64,000 nucleotides of DNA, from NCBI RefSeq assembly GCF_018070025.1, contig NZ_JAGPYQ010000001.1:6262001-6326000 (forward strand), written 5' to 3'. A model generated the notes under the pieces. The model was given only the letters and a program-made list of their open reading frames with translations. It did no database searches and was not told the origin of the DNA. The DNA comes from Streptomyces liliiviolaceus. Its GTDB lineage: Bacteria > Actinomycetota > Actinomycetes > Streptomycetales > Streptomycetaceae. Position 1 is the stretch's first letter, and the number at the start of each line of letters is the position of its first letter. Shown here one piece after another: positions 11,138 through 19,131 of this stretch. The position numbers and the translations under genes were made by a program.

Positions 11138-11587
11138 TCACCGGCCGCAGGGGCCCGCGTGGTCGCAGTACGGCTGGAGGCGGCTCTGCCCGCAGCCGCA
11201 CAGGACGGCCCTGGTCTCGCTGCGTACGCCCTGCGGCGTGTCCACATTCAGGTCCCCGCGCACGGTCAACTGCCCGGTGGCGCCGCGGGTGATCATGGTG
11301 GGCCGGTCGGGGATCTCCGTCCCGCCGTCGACGAGTTCGTACCGGAGCGCGCCCGAGGGGCAGCGCCGCACCACTTCCGCCAGGCGCTCGGCCGTGGACG
11401 CGTCCGGCCGGATCCACGGCCGCTTCGCCGTGTCGAACACCTCGGGCAGGCCATGGACGCATTCGGCGGCATGGAGGCAGCGCCCGGCCTCGAAGGTCAC
11501 CGTGATCGACTCCGCCCGGTACGTCTTGCGCCCGGATTCGCCGCCCATATCCGCCTCCACCACCGCCGCGCCCGGCTTCTCAGTCAC
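11138..11587 (-). CDS. YjdI-like plus CDGSH-type iron-sulfur protein
   Basis: A 149-aa protein made of two small cluster-binding modules. Residues ~20-85 resemble the YjdI (Fer4_19) domain: ITVTFEAGRCLHAAECVHG, RPWIRPD and RRCPSGALRYEL. The C-terminal module is CDGSH-like, CGCGQSRLQPYCDHAGPCG, with the three cysteines and Asp of the motif, but the His that normally closes the motif is not in its usual place: a His follows the Asp directly. It starts with a GTG at 11587 that overlaps the stop of the GNAT gene by 8 bp, which implies translational coupling. The pairing matches E. coli yjdI-yjdJ. Electron transfer or cluster sensing is inferred, not known. Confidence 0.85.
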   Translation of the reverse strand: MTEKPGAAVVEADMGGESGRKTYRAESITVTFEAGRCLHAAECVHGLPEVFDTAKRPWIRPDASTAERLAEVVRRCPSGALRYELVDGGTEIPDRPTMITRGATGQLTVRGDLNVDTPQGVRSETRAVLCGCGQSRLQPYCDHAGPCGR

Positions 11588-11888
11588 TGACCCTGCTGCG
11601 GGACTGGTACAGCAGGTCCTGATACTCGGGGTGCCTGTTGATATAGCCCGCGAAGAAGGGACAGGTCGCCAGCACCCGCAGGTTCGCGGCGCGTGCCTCG
11701 TCGAGGGCCGTGCGGGCCAGCGCGGACCCGACACCCGCGCCCTCGTACTCCACCTCGACCTCGGTGTGCACGAACGCGACGAGCTCCGTCGTACGGATGT
11801 ACTGCGCGACGCCCGCCACCTTGGACGCGCCGTCGACACGGGCCTCGTAGCGCTTCGCCTCGGGTGCGTCGATCACTTCGACCGTCAT
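11580..11888 (-). CDS. GNAT-family N-acetyltransferase (YjdJ-like)
   Basis: A 102-aa short GNAT protein. The core is FVHTEVEVEYEGAGVGSALAR at residues ~39-59 with the acetyl-CoA loop YEGAGVGSAL, followed by LRVLATCPFFAGYINRHPEYQDL, the C-terminal block shared by YjdJ-type proteins. It has a GGAGG site just before the ATG at 11888. The downstream iron-sulfur gene overlaps it by 8 bp, so the two are one operon, as in E. coli. A triple operator-like array lies 63-96 bp upstream and separates it from the divergent marR-family gene. The acceptor substrate is unknown. Confidence 0.88.
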   Translation of the reverse strand: MTVEVIDAPEAKRYEARVDGASKVAGVAQYIRTTELVAFVHTEVEVEYEGAGVGSALARTALDEARAANLRVLATCPFFAGYINRHPEYQDLLYQSRSRVSD

Positions 11889-11950
11889 GTGTCCTCCTCG
11901 TGGGGCCGATCCCGCTCGACTCGGACGCGGCGGGATCCCGTCGGCCGGGG

Positions 11951-11984
11951 CATCAACCTAACCCTCTTAGGTTGATGCATCAAC
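11951..11984. promoter_or_regulatory. MarR operator array between the GNAT operon and marR
   Basis: The perfect palindrome GTTGATGCATCAAC (11971-11984) fits GTTG-N6-CAAC. Its left arm also forms an 11-bp inverted repeat with CATCAACCTAA at 11951-11961 across a 5-bp spacer. This gives three half-sites in a row, and a fourth partial copy (TTAACC) follows. The layout suggests autoregulation of marR and control of the divergent operon. Confidence 0.7.
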
Positions 11985-12065
11985 TTAACCGTACGCGGCC
12001 TCGCCGAGTGACGGCGCCGCCACCACGAGTGGATGAGGTGTCAACGATCTCGCTAGACTCCGTTC

Positions 12066-12533
12066 ATGGACGCACCGCCGCGCTGGCTCAACCCGGAAGA
12101 GAAGGACGCCTGGGACAGCTTCATCCGCATGCACGAGAAACTCATCGGACGGCTGTCCCGCCGCATCCAGGCCGACTCCGGCATGTCGGCCTCCGACTAC
12201 GTCGTACTCGTCAGCCTCACCGAGAGGGGCGGCGGGCGGATGCGCTTCCTGGACCTGGCCAAGCTCGTGGAGTGGGAGAAGAGCCGCATGTCCCACCAGG
12301 TCACGCGGATGGCGAAGCGCGGGCTCGTGTCCCGGGAGGAATGTCCCGACGACGGACGCGGCGCGTTCATCGTCGCGACCCCGGCCGGCTACCAGGCGAT
12401 CGAGGAGGCCGCGCCGCAGCACGTCGAGCACGTCCGCCGCCTGTTCATCGACGCCCTGACCCCGAACCAGCTCAGCACCCTCGGCCGCCTCAGCGAGCGC
12501 GTCCTGGACCACATGGAGCGACAGCCGGACTGA
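12066..12533 (+). CDS. MarR-family transcriptional regulator
   Basis: A 155-aa winged-helix regulator. The DNA-binding part runs through ASDYVVLVSLTERGGGRMRF, LAKLVEWEKSRMSHQVTRMA and the wing KRGLVSREECPDDGRGAFIV, in the usual MarR order, and the C-terminal helix NQLSTLGRLSERVLDHM would form the dimer. There is no Shine-Dalgarno sequence; a TAGACT -10 box at 12054-12059 ends 6 nt before the ATG, so the mRNA is probably leaderless. It is the natural candidate to bind the GTTG-N6-CAAC sites found at five promoters around it. There is no conserved Cys, so it is not an OhrR-type peroxide sensor; the signal could be a phenolic or quinone ligand. Confidence 0.92.
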   Translation: MDAPPRWLNPEEKDAWDSFIRMHEKLIGRLSRRIQADSGMSASDYVVLVSLTERGGGRMRFLDLAKLVEWEKSRMSHQVTRMAKRGLVSREECPDDGRGAFIVATPAGYQAIEEAAPQHVEHVRRLFIDALTPNQLSTLGRLSERVLDHMERQPD

Positions 12534-12564
12534 CCGGGCGCCGCGAGCAGATCCCGTCCCCGGC

Positions 12565-12604
12565 GGTCCGCGGTCCGCGGACCGCGGACCGCGGACCGCG
12601 GACC
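12565..12604. terminator. Heptanucleotide-repeat hairpin after marR
   Basis: Two copies of GGTCCGC are followed by three of GGACCGC and a final GGACC. The two sets are reverse complements, so they can fold into a very stable stem of at least 12 bp with several registers. Placed 32 bp past the marR stop, it probably ends that transcript. The repeat arrangement is of the slippage-prone kind. Confidence 0.6.
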
Positions 12605-12652
12605 AGGCAGTGAGTCACCGACCTCCAGCCGCACCCGCAGTGTCTCGATATG

Positions 12653-12666
12653 GTTGACATGACAAC
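12653..12666. promoter_or_regulatory. Candidate MarR operator upstream of the flavin monooxygenase
   Basis: GTTG-ACATGA-CAAC lies inside the near-palindrome GGTTGACATGACAACC and is the fifth GTTG-N6-CAAC site of the island. It also contains a TTGACA -35-like hexamer. It overlaps the first possible in-frame ATG of the downstream frame, which argues that translation really begins further down. Confidence 0.6.
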
Positions 12667-12754
12667 CACGTGGGTGTCATCTTTGCGCCTCAACCGGATC
12701 GGCGGGGTGGTGCGGGTGACCGCCGCGGCCCGACACGACGAAAGCGTTGGACGA

Positions 12755-13834
12755 GTGAACACGACGGATGTCTCGCAGATCGAGTTCGGTATCGACAGCT
12801 TCGGGGACCGGCCGCGGAACGACCGGGGCATGATCGTCTCGCCCGCGGAGGCGATCCGCGCCGCGGTGGCCGAGGCGGTCCTCGCCGACCAGGTCGGCAT
12901 CGACGTCGTGGCGCTGGGCGAGCACCACCGACCCGAGTACGCGATCTCCAGCCCCGAGACGGTACTGGCGGGCATCGCGACGGCAACGAAACGCATCCGG
13001 CTCGCCTCGGGCGTGACGGTGCTGTCCTCGGACGACCCGGTGCGCGTGTTCCAGCGGTTCGCCACGGTCGACGCGCTCTCAGGCGGCCGCGCCGAGGTGA
13101 TCCTCGGCCGCGGTTCCTTCACCGAGTCGTTCCCGTTGTTCGGATACGACCTCAAGGACTACGAGGTGCTGTTCGAGGAGAAGATCGAACTCTTCCATCG
13201 GCTCCTGGACGAGAAGCCGGTCACCTGGGAAGGCACCACACGCGCCGCCCTGCACGATGCGGACGTGCACCCGAAGACCGACTCGGGGCGCATCAGGACC
13301 TGGGTGGGGGTGGGCGGGACACCTCAGTCCGTGCTCCGCACCGCTCAGTACGGTTTCGGGCTCATGCTCGCCATCATCGGCGGCGCCCCCGACCGGTTCG
13401 CGCCCTACGTCGAGCTGTACCGCAGTGCCAGTGACGAGTTCGGCACGACCGCGCAGCCGGTCGGCATGCACTCACCGGGCTTCGTCGCCGCCACCGACGA
13501 AGAGGCCAAGGAGCTCTTCCACCCCGGCTACAAGGAGATCCGCGACCGGATCGGGGCGCAGCGCGGCTGGCAGCCGCTCCGACGGGAGGAGTTCGACGCC
13601 GAGGTGGACCGCGGTTCGCTGTACGTCGGCTCGGTCGAGACGGTCGCGACCAAGATCGCCCACGCCGTCCGGGTCCTGAACGCGGGCCGGTTCGACATGA
13701 TCTACTCCGCCGCGGGCACCGTCTCGGCCTCCGCGCGTCTGCGTTCGGTCGAGTTGTACGGCACCCAGGTCATCCCCCGGGTCCGCGAGCTGCTGGCCGA
13801 GCAGCCCGCGGGCACGGCCGGAGCGGCACGATGA
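12755..13834 (+). CDS. LLM-class (luciferase-like) flavin-dependent oxidoreductase
   Basis: The 359-aa product is a TIM-barrel luciferase-like monooxygenase that should use reduced FMN or F420. Motifs include [37 protein letters not shown], the strongly conserved [20 protein letters not shown] and the C-terminal [15 protein letters not shown] placed the start at GTG 12755 (reading [17 protein letters not shown]) because family members begin close to the EFGIDSFGD block and because the more upstream ATG lies within a probable operator. It overlaps the next gene by 4 bp (ATGA), and that gene encodes an F420/NADP reductase-like partner, so the two may form a cofactor-recycling pair. Substrate unknown. 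Confidence 0.88.
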   Translation: MNTTDVSQIEFGIDSFGDRPRNDRGMIVSPAEAIRAAVAEAVLADQVGIDVVALGEHHRPEYAISSPETVLAGIATATKRIRLASGVTVLSSDDPVRVFQRFATVDALSGGRAEVILGRGSFTESFPLFGYDLKDYEVLFEEKIELFHRLLDEKPVTWEGTTRAALHDADVHPKTDSGRIRTWVGVGGTPQSVLRTAQYGFGLMLAIIGGAPDRFAPYVELYRSASDEFGTTAQPVGMHSPGFVAATDEEAKELFHPGYKEIRDRIGAQRGWQPLRREEFDAEVDRGSLYVGSVETVATKIAHAVRVLNAGRFDMIYSAAGTVSASARLRSVELYGTQVIPRVRELLAEQPAGTAGAAR

Positions 13835-14493
13835 CCGGACCCGTCACCACCATCGGGATTCTGGGCGCCGGGAAACTCGGCACCGTTCTGGCGCGATTGG
13901 CGGTCGCCTCCAGCCATCGAGTCCTGGTCTCCGGGTCCGGTGACCCCGCCAGGATCGCGCTCACCGCCAAGATCCTCACCCCGGGAGCGACCGCCGTGTG
14001 GCCGGCCCAGGCCGCGGGCGCCGCCGACGTGGTGATCCTGGCTCTCCCGCTCGGCAGACACCGCGACCTGCCGGTTCCGCAGTTGGAGGCAAAGCTGGTC
14101 ATCGACGCGATGAACCACTGGTGGGAGGTCGACGGCCCGCGCGCCGCGATCCTTCCGCCGGACGTCTCGTCGAGTGAAGCCGTTCAGCGGTTCCTGCCGG
14201 GCGCCCGTGTCGTGAAAGCCCTCAACCACATGGGCTACCACGACCTCGAAGACGAGGCCCGTCCGGCCGGCGTCCCCGGACGCAAGGCCATCGCGATCGC
14301 CGGCGACTCCCCCGAAGACCTCACCGTCGTGTCCGCGCTGGTCGACGCTCTCGGATTCGACCCGCTCACCATCGGCGACCTCGCGGCGGGAGTCCGGCTC
14401 GAACCCGGGACCCCCGCCTTCGGAGCCGATGTCGACGCCGACCGGCTGCGCGCGCTCACCGCCGCCCCCGCTCCGACAGGGCTTGCCGGATGA
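13831..14493 (+). CDS. F420-dependent NADP reductase-like protein
   Basis: A 220-aa Rossmann protein of the NADP oxidoreductase, coenzyme F420-dependent family. The N-terminal [17 protein letters not shown] binds the dinucleotide, with further conserved blocks [27 protein letters not shown] and [13 protein letters not shown]. Members either move hydride between F420 and NADP or act as related reductases. Its ATG overlaps the stop of the luciferase-like gene, which implies coupled translation and a linked role. The short fragment at 14490 overlaps its own stop in the same manner. Confidence 0.88.
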   Translation: MTGPVTTIGILGAGKLGTVLARLAVASSHRVLVSGSGDPARIALTAKILTPGATAVWPAQAAGAADVVILALPLGRHRDLPVPQLEAKLVIDAMNHWWEVDGPRAAILPPDVSSSEAVQRFLPGARVVKALNHMGYHDLEDEARPAGVPGRKAIAIAGDSPEDLTVVSALVDALGFDPLTIGDLAAGVRLEPGTPAFGADVDADRLRALTAAPAPTGLAG

Positions 14494-14669
14494 CTCAGGA
14501 ATTGGCGGGCGGCTTCGGTGCGGTCATGACGGTCGTACCCCTGTGTCCGATGTTCGCCCGGCATCTGCGGGCGCATGGCGACACGTTCGTCGCGAGTGGC
14601 GGGGTGTTCCGCCGGCCGACGGCCGACGACATAGGGGTCATCACGCGCGCCACACTCGGCGAAGCGTGA
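14490..14669 (+). pseudogene. 59-codon frame resembling the end of a GNAT protein
   Basis: The frame begins at an ATG overlapping the previous stop by 4 bp (ATGA). It reads [20 protein letters not shown], then MFARHLRAHGDTFVASGG and a tail ending TRATLGEA. The VVPLCPMFARHLRAH stretch resembles the C-terminal block of YjdJ-type acetyltransferases (compare VLATCPFFAGYINRHPEY at 11580-11888), but the acetyl-CoA-binding core is absent. It is either a small coupled protein or the remnant of a deleted GNAT gene. Third-position GC is a little lower than in its neighbours. Confidence 0.4.
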
Positions 14670-15599
<930 letters not shown>

Positions 15600-15693
15600 G
15601 GCTGTACTGGCGGCCGTTGCCCTGCCGGGGGGTCCTCCGACGTCCTCCTCGGCGGACCTTGGCAGACCCTGCCGAAGCGGCGTCAGGACCGGG

Positions 15694-15724
15694 TTGACCC
15701 TCGACCTTGTCGAGGGCTCAGGGT
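15694..15724 (+). promoter_or_regulatory. MerR-type promoter/operator of the MerR-DnaN fusion gene
   Basis: A TTGACC -35 box (15694-15699) and a CAGGGT -10 box (15719-15724) are separated by 19 bp, the overlong spacer typical of MerR-controlled promoters. An 8-bp inverted repeat CCCTCGAC-CTT-GTCGAGGG (15698-15716) fills that spacer. The -10 box ends 7 nt before a GTG, so the transcript is probably leaderless and autoregulated. Confidence 0.7.
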
Positions 15725-15731
15725 TCCGGGT

Positions 15732-16874
15732 GTGGAGAACGAGATGCGCAGTATCGGGGAGATGGCCCGGGACGGCGGACTGAGCGTGAGTGCGCTGCGG
15801 TTCTACGACCGGGCCGGGGTGCTGGTGCCGGCCTGGGTGGACCCCGTCAGCAGCTATCGCTGGTACGAGCCCGAGCAGTTGCCGGAGGCCAGGCTGCTGG
15901 CCCGGTTGCGCCGGGCGGGCATGCCGTTGGCGGACATCCGGCTCGTGCTGGCCGGGTGGGCCGGCGCGGACACCGAGCTGGTGCGTGGGCTGCTTGAGGC
16001 TCATCTGCGCCGTCTCGAACTGGGGCTGTCCGATGCGCGCAGTGAGTTCTCCACGCTCCGAGCTCTACTCGACCGCAGGGAGAACCCCATGACTTCGCTC
16101 CGCACCGCCGCCGCTACCTCTGCCACTCGGGTGTCCACGTCTCCGCTGGAGCTGGCCGCCGCGCTGGACACGGTCCGTTTCGCGGCCGGCTCCGACCCGG
16201 AGCTGCCGATGCTCGCCGGCGTCCTGTTCGACGTCGAAGGGGACGAGCTGCGGCTGGTGGCCACCGACCGCTACCGGATGGCCGTCGCGCGAACGCGCAC
16301 CACCGGGCATGACGGGCCCCGGACTCAGGTGCTCGTGCCGCTTCCGCTCGCCGACGCGATGCGGGCGCTGTTGACCGGCGGCGAGCCCGTCCGCCTCGTG
16401 GTGGAGGGTGACCGCGTCACACTGGAGGCCGGGGACCGGCAGACGGCCGGTCAGGTCGTCGGCCATGAGTTCCCGGACTACCGTCGCCTCATCCACCTCC
16501 CGGCCGGCCGCCGGGTCCCCATCGATACGGCGGCCTTCCGCGCGGCGCTGGAGAACGGTCCCGTCCGCACGAGCGAGGCCGGGGAGCCGGACGGCGGGCC
16601 CCGCGACCTCAGTGTGCTCAGGGTGGCGGAGGACGGAACCGTGGTCGTGTGCGACGACGGTGATGCCGGTGATGCCGGTGATGCCGGTGATGCCGGTGAC
16701 GACGATCGGGACAACGTCGGTGTCAATCGCGAGTTCCTGCTGCACGCGCTCACCGCCGGGGCCCGGGACGAGCTGGTCCTGGAACTGGGTGCGCCCACCG
16801 CGCCGCTGGTGATCCGCAGGCCCGACGACGAGGACGCGTTCTCGCTCCTGATGCCGGTCCGACTGGAGAACTAG
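15732..16874 (+). CDS. MerR-family regulator fused to a DnaN (sliding-clamp)-like domain
   Basis: The 380-aa product joins two unrelated folds. Residues ~5-75 are a MerR winged helix (SIGEMARDGGLSVSALRFYD, YRWYEPEQLPEARLLARLR) followed by a helix ending near residue 115. Residues ~130-378 resemble domains 2 and 3 of the DNA polymerase III beta clamp: PLELAAALDTVRFAAGSD, GVLFDVEGDELRLVATDRYR and a C-terminal FSLLMPVRLEN. Clamp domain 1 is missing, so it cannot form the normal dimeric ring by itself. MerR partner domains usually bind the inducer; here the clamp fold may bind a peptide or other ligand. I used GTG 15732 because it lies 7 nt after the -10 box; an ATG at 15744 with GGAG upstream is an alternative. 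Confidence 0.85.
   Translation: MENEMRSIGEMARDGGLSVSALRFYDRAGVLVPAWVDPVSSYRWYEPEQLPEARLLARLRRAGMPLADIRLVLAGWAGADTELVRGLLEAHLRRLELGLSDARSEFSTLRALLDRRENPMTSLRTAAATSATRVSTSPLELAAALDTVRFAAGSDPELPMLAGVLFDVEGDELRLVATDRYRMAVARTRTTGHDGPRTQVLVPLPLADAMRALLTGGEPVRLVVEGDRVTLEAGDRQTAGQVVGHEFPDYRRLIHLPAGRRVPIDTAAFRAALENGPVRTSEAGEPDGGPRDLSVLRVAEDGTVVVCDDGDAGDAGDAGDAGDDDRDNVGVNREFLLHALTAGARDELVLELGAPTAPLVIRRPDDEDAFSLLMPVRLEN
16659..16694 (+). repeat. Four in-frame 9-bp repeats in the clamp-like domain
   Basis: The unit GGTGATGCC occurs four times in perfect tandem and encodes Gly-Asp-Ala repeats, read as DGDAGDAGDAGDAGDDD. It sits in a surface loop of the third clamp-like subdomain. Perfect identity at the DNA level indicates recent expansion, so loop length probably differs between strains. 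Confidence 0.85.
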
Positions 16875-16877
16875 CGT

Positions 16878-16912
16878 CTGTCCGCCGGCCTGCGGGACAG
16901 GCCGGCGGACAG
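16878..16912. terminator. Bidirectional terminator between convergent genes
   Basis: A perfect 15-bp stem, CTGTCCGCCGGCCTG and its complement, surrounds a CGGGA loop. It lies 4 bp after the MerR-DnaN stop and 19 bp before the stop of the convergent polyester hydrolase gene, so it can serve both. Confidence 0.8.
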
Positions 16913-16930
16913 ATCACGCGCCGCTCCGGC

Positions 16931-17875
16931 TCAGCCGGTGTGCGGGCAGTTGCCCCGGTACTCCTCGATGGTCGTACTCGCCGCGGGCAGCGGGCACAGG
17001 AACTGTTCGTAGCGGGTGTCGTTGTCGATGAACCGCTTCAGCCAGGAAATGCTGTACTTCGCGACCGTGGTGTTGGACGAGGTCGGGGCGGAGTGCGTGG
17101 CGCCGTTCAGCTCCAGGTACGCGCGGTCCAGCGCGGACGGCAGGCTGGTGTAGAACGGCTCGGCGTGCGACGAGACGGGGGCGACCGTGTCACCGTCCGC
17201 TCCGATGATCAGGGTGGGTGTCTGGACCTCCGGCCAGGTCTTGTCCGTGTTCCACGGTGTGAGCGGGACCGAGGCCTGCAACGACGGCCGGTCCTTGGAG
17301 GCTTCGAGCGAACCGCCGCCGCCCATGGAGTGCCCCATGACGCCGAGCCGGGTGCTGTCGATCCGGGTGCGGACACTGCTCGTCTGCGTCAAGTAGTCCA
17401 GCGCTGCGAGCAGTTGGTCGCCGCGGGCGGCCGGCTGGTCGAGGGTACTGAGGGTGTCGATGGTGATCACGACGAAGCCCTGGGAGGCCAGTCTCGGTCC
17501 CAGCCACGACACCGCGGACTGGGAGGCGGTGAACCCGGGCGAGATGGCCACCGCTCCGAACGTGCCGTCGCTGGTACTGGTCGGGTAGTAGACGGTCCCG
17601 CCGCCGAAACCGCTGGTCCGGGCCACGGTCGTCTGCGAGACGGCGTACGAGCCGCGGGCGGCCTCAATGCTGGCGTTGGTCGGCGCCGGGCCGCGTTCGT
17701 AGGGGTTGTCCGCGGCGTCGGCAACACCGGTGAGGGAGGTGGTCAGACCGGCGAGCAGCGCGGCCGTGGCCGACAGCGCGCCGAGCCGGCCGCGCGACCG
17801 GCGGCGGGGCGCACGCTCCGCCCGCGCGGAGTAAGTGGGTGTGGAGGTGGATCCGGGTGTGGGGGATGCTTGCAC
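16931..17875 (-). CDS. Secreted polyester hydrolase (cutinase / PET-hydrolase family)
   Basis: A secreted alpha/beta hydrolase of ~314 aa. The Arg-rich N terminus and hydrophobic stretch end at TGVADA, and the mature enzyme starts near [11 protein letters not shown], as in actinobacterial cutinases. Catalytic Ser183 is in MGHSMGGGG, Asp229 in GADGDTVAP and His261 in NGATHSAPT. The substrate-site aromatic is in [11 protein letters not shown], and Cys294/Cys310 form the usual C-terminal disulfide. One residue is inserted between Ser and Asp relative to the leaf-branch compost cutinase as I remember it. The family hydrolyses cutin and short-chain esters, and some members cut PET. I chose GTG 17875 because AAAGGA lies 6 nt upstream; GTG 17890 is the alternative. 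It is a monocistronic gene. Confidence 0.92.
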   Translation of the reverse strand: MQASPTPGSTSTPTYSARAERAPRRRSRGRLGALSATAALLAGLTTSLTGVADAADNPYERGPAPTNASIEAARGSYAVSQTTVARTSGFGGGTVYYPTSTSDGTFGAVAISPGFTASQSAVSWLGPRLASQGFVVITIDTLSTLDQPAARGDQLLAALDYLTQTSSVRTRIDSTRLGVMGHSMGGGGSLEASKDRPSLQASVPLTPWNTDKTWPEVQTPTLIIGADGDTVAPVSSHAEPFYTSLPSALDRAYLELNGATHSAPTSSNTTVAKYSISWLKRFIDNDTRYEQFLCPLPAASTTIEEYRGNCPHTG

Positions 17876-17890
17876 GATCGGTCCTTTCAC

Positions 17891-18237
17891 CAGGTTCCGT
17901 GGGTGACACGGGAGCGGTGACTCCGGTGGTGCGTGCCCTGCTCATGGCTGGTCGGGCGTACCCGTGGCTGGTCGAGCCCCGGCCTGCCCGGCCGTGTCCG
18001 ACGCGAGTCGGAGGACGTGGCGTCACGTCACGGAAGCAACGAGGTTGTCTCGGATGGCGCGTTGGGGCGGTGCACGGTCCTGCGTGCGAGATGGATCCGA
18101 AGGACGACCTGCGACCGGGCCGTGGGGGCCCGAGCCGCCTGAAGCAGCATCACCATAGGGCCGCTCCGGCTCCACGCCATCGGTGATATCGCCGGTGTCA
18201 TCGAGGACTCCGGCGTAATACGCCGTATTGCGCCCGC
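17891..18237. other. Intergenic stretch without a convincing gene; hairpin near its end
   Basis: About 350 bp hold the upstream region of the hydrolase and then sequence with no coherent third-position bias in any frame. A 10-bp inverted repeat with one mismatch (GGCGTAATAC / GTATTGCGCC, 18212-18234) follows directly after the stop of the minus-strand gene at 18238 and is probably its terminator. Confidence 0.5.
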
Positions 18238-18585
18238 TCAGCCGCGCGGCGGCACGGAGGGCACCTCGTACCGTACGAGCGCCCTCGCGAACGGCTCGCC
18301 GCTGCGCCGGGCATACGTCATCCGCTCACGAACCTCGCTCAGGGTCCGGGGCCGGTAACCGGGCCCACCGCAGCAGCTCTTGTGAAAACGGACGCCGGCG
18401 TGCAGCAACACGGACAACGTCCGCCAGGCCGCGGCGTCCCGACGCCGGGGCGCGGCAAAGGCGGAGCCCACATGAATCAGCGACTGCGCACAGCGGGGGC
18501 AGACCCGCTGCCGGTCCCTGTCGTAGGGCTGCTTGTACGAGGCCCTGCAGGGCAGGCAGACGTACGAGGTCTTCGCGTGGGACAT
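18238..18585 (-). CDS. Small zinc-ribbon-like conserved protein, function unknown
   Basis: A 115-aa basic protein with two CxxC knuckles near its N terminus, YVCLPCRASYK and RVCPRCAQSL (residues ~9-34), which should bind one zinc ion. The middle has a further Cys pair in HKSCCGGPGYRP and the C terminus is RERMTYARRSGEPFARALV. It has no signal peptide. No ribosome site is seen; TACCCT lies 6 nt before the ATG at 18585, so a leaderless start is likely. Similar short proteins are common in Streptomyces, in my recollection, some under misleading enzyme names. I cannot assign a function; nucleic-acid binding is a guess from the zinc ribbon and basic charge. Confidence 0.7.
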   Translation of the reverse strand: MSHAKTSYVCLPCRASYKQPYDRDRQRVCPRCAQSLIHVGSAFAAPRRRDAAAWRTLSVLLHAGVRFHKSCCGGPGYRPRTLSEVRERMTYARRSGEPFARALVRYEVPSVPPRG

Positions 18586-18682
18586 GGAGGCAGGGTATGC
18601 ATCGCCGGGCCAGGAATCGAAGGGATTTCTTGCTCGCGCTCAGCGGACAATCCGCAGCAGGCAGGGCAGGGCCCGTGGCGCG

Positions 18683-19084
18683 TCAACCACTCCTCTCGAC
18701 CTGGCACCGCCGCGCGGTCAGTGACCGGATGAGTTCGGCGTCGTACTGGTCGGCGTCGAAATAGAACGTCGGGGGCCGCGGCTTGTCCACGGGCACCTGC
18801 CAGTCGGACCATTCCACGAGCCCGCCTTGGCGCTGCACGAACACCGACAGGTGGCCACAGCATCCGCCCGTGCACTCGGGCTCGCCCAGCACTGCGCGTC
18901 GCCCCTCGCGGGTCGCCCAGAGAGGGCCGTGACCGTGGGCGGGCAGCGCCTCCTCCGCGAACGGGCCGCGGCCTCCCTCGCCGACGGCCTGTGCCACCAC
19001 GTCCTCGCCGTCGATCCGGAACCGCACCTGGGCAGCCCAACGAAGGCCCTGCGGCAACACACTGACCTGAAGCCGATTCAACAC
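18683..19084 (-). CDS. Conserved hypothetical protein
   Basis: A 133-aa soluble protein, not recognised. It contains VRFRIDGEDVVAQAVGEGG, a CTGGCCGHLSVFVQRQGG segment with three cysteines and the C-terminal block PTFYFDADQYDAELIRS. The aromatic- and acid-rich C-terminal block looks conserved rather than random, and third-position GC is high throughout. It starts at a GTG at 19084 with AGGG about 8 nt upstream. Its start faces the broken plus-strand gene at 19132, 47 bp away, so the two share a divergent promoter region. Confidence 0.6.
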   Translation of the reverse strand: MLNRLQVSVLPQGLRWAAQVRFRIDGEDVVAQAVGEGGRGPFAEEALPAHGHGPLWATREGRRAVLGEPECTGGCCGHLSVFVQRQGGLVEWSDWQVPVDKPRPPTFYFDADQYDAELIRSLTARRCQVERSG

Positions 19085-19131
19085 CCGAGCACCCTACGGC
19101 TGTACCGGTCACCACAGGACCCTTCCTTCTC

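Noticed and set aside
17839..18186. Plus-strand frames in the gap upstream of the polyester hydrolase
   Set aside because: No ribosome site, no consistent third-position GC and no recognisable motif.
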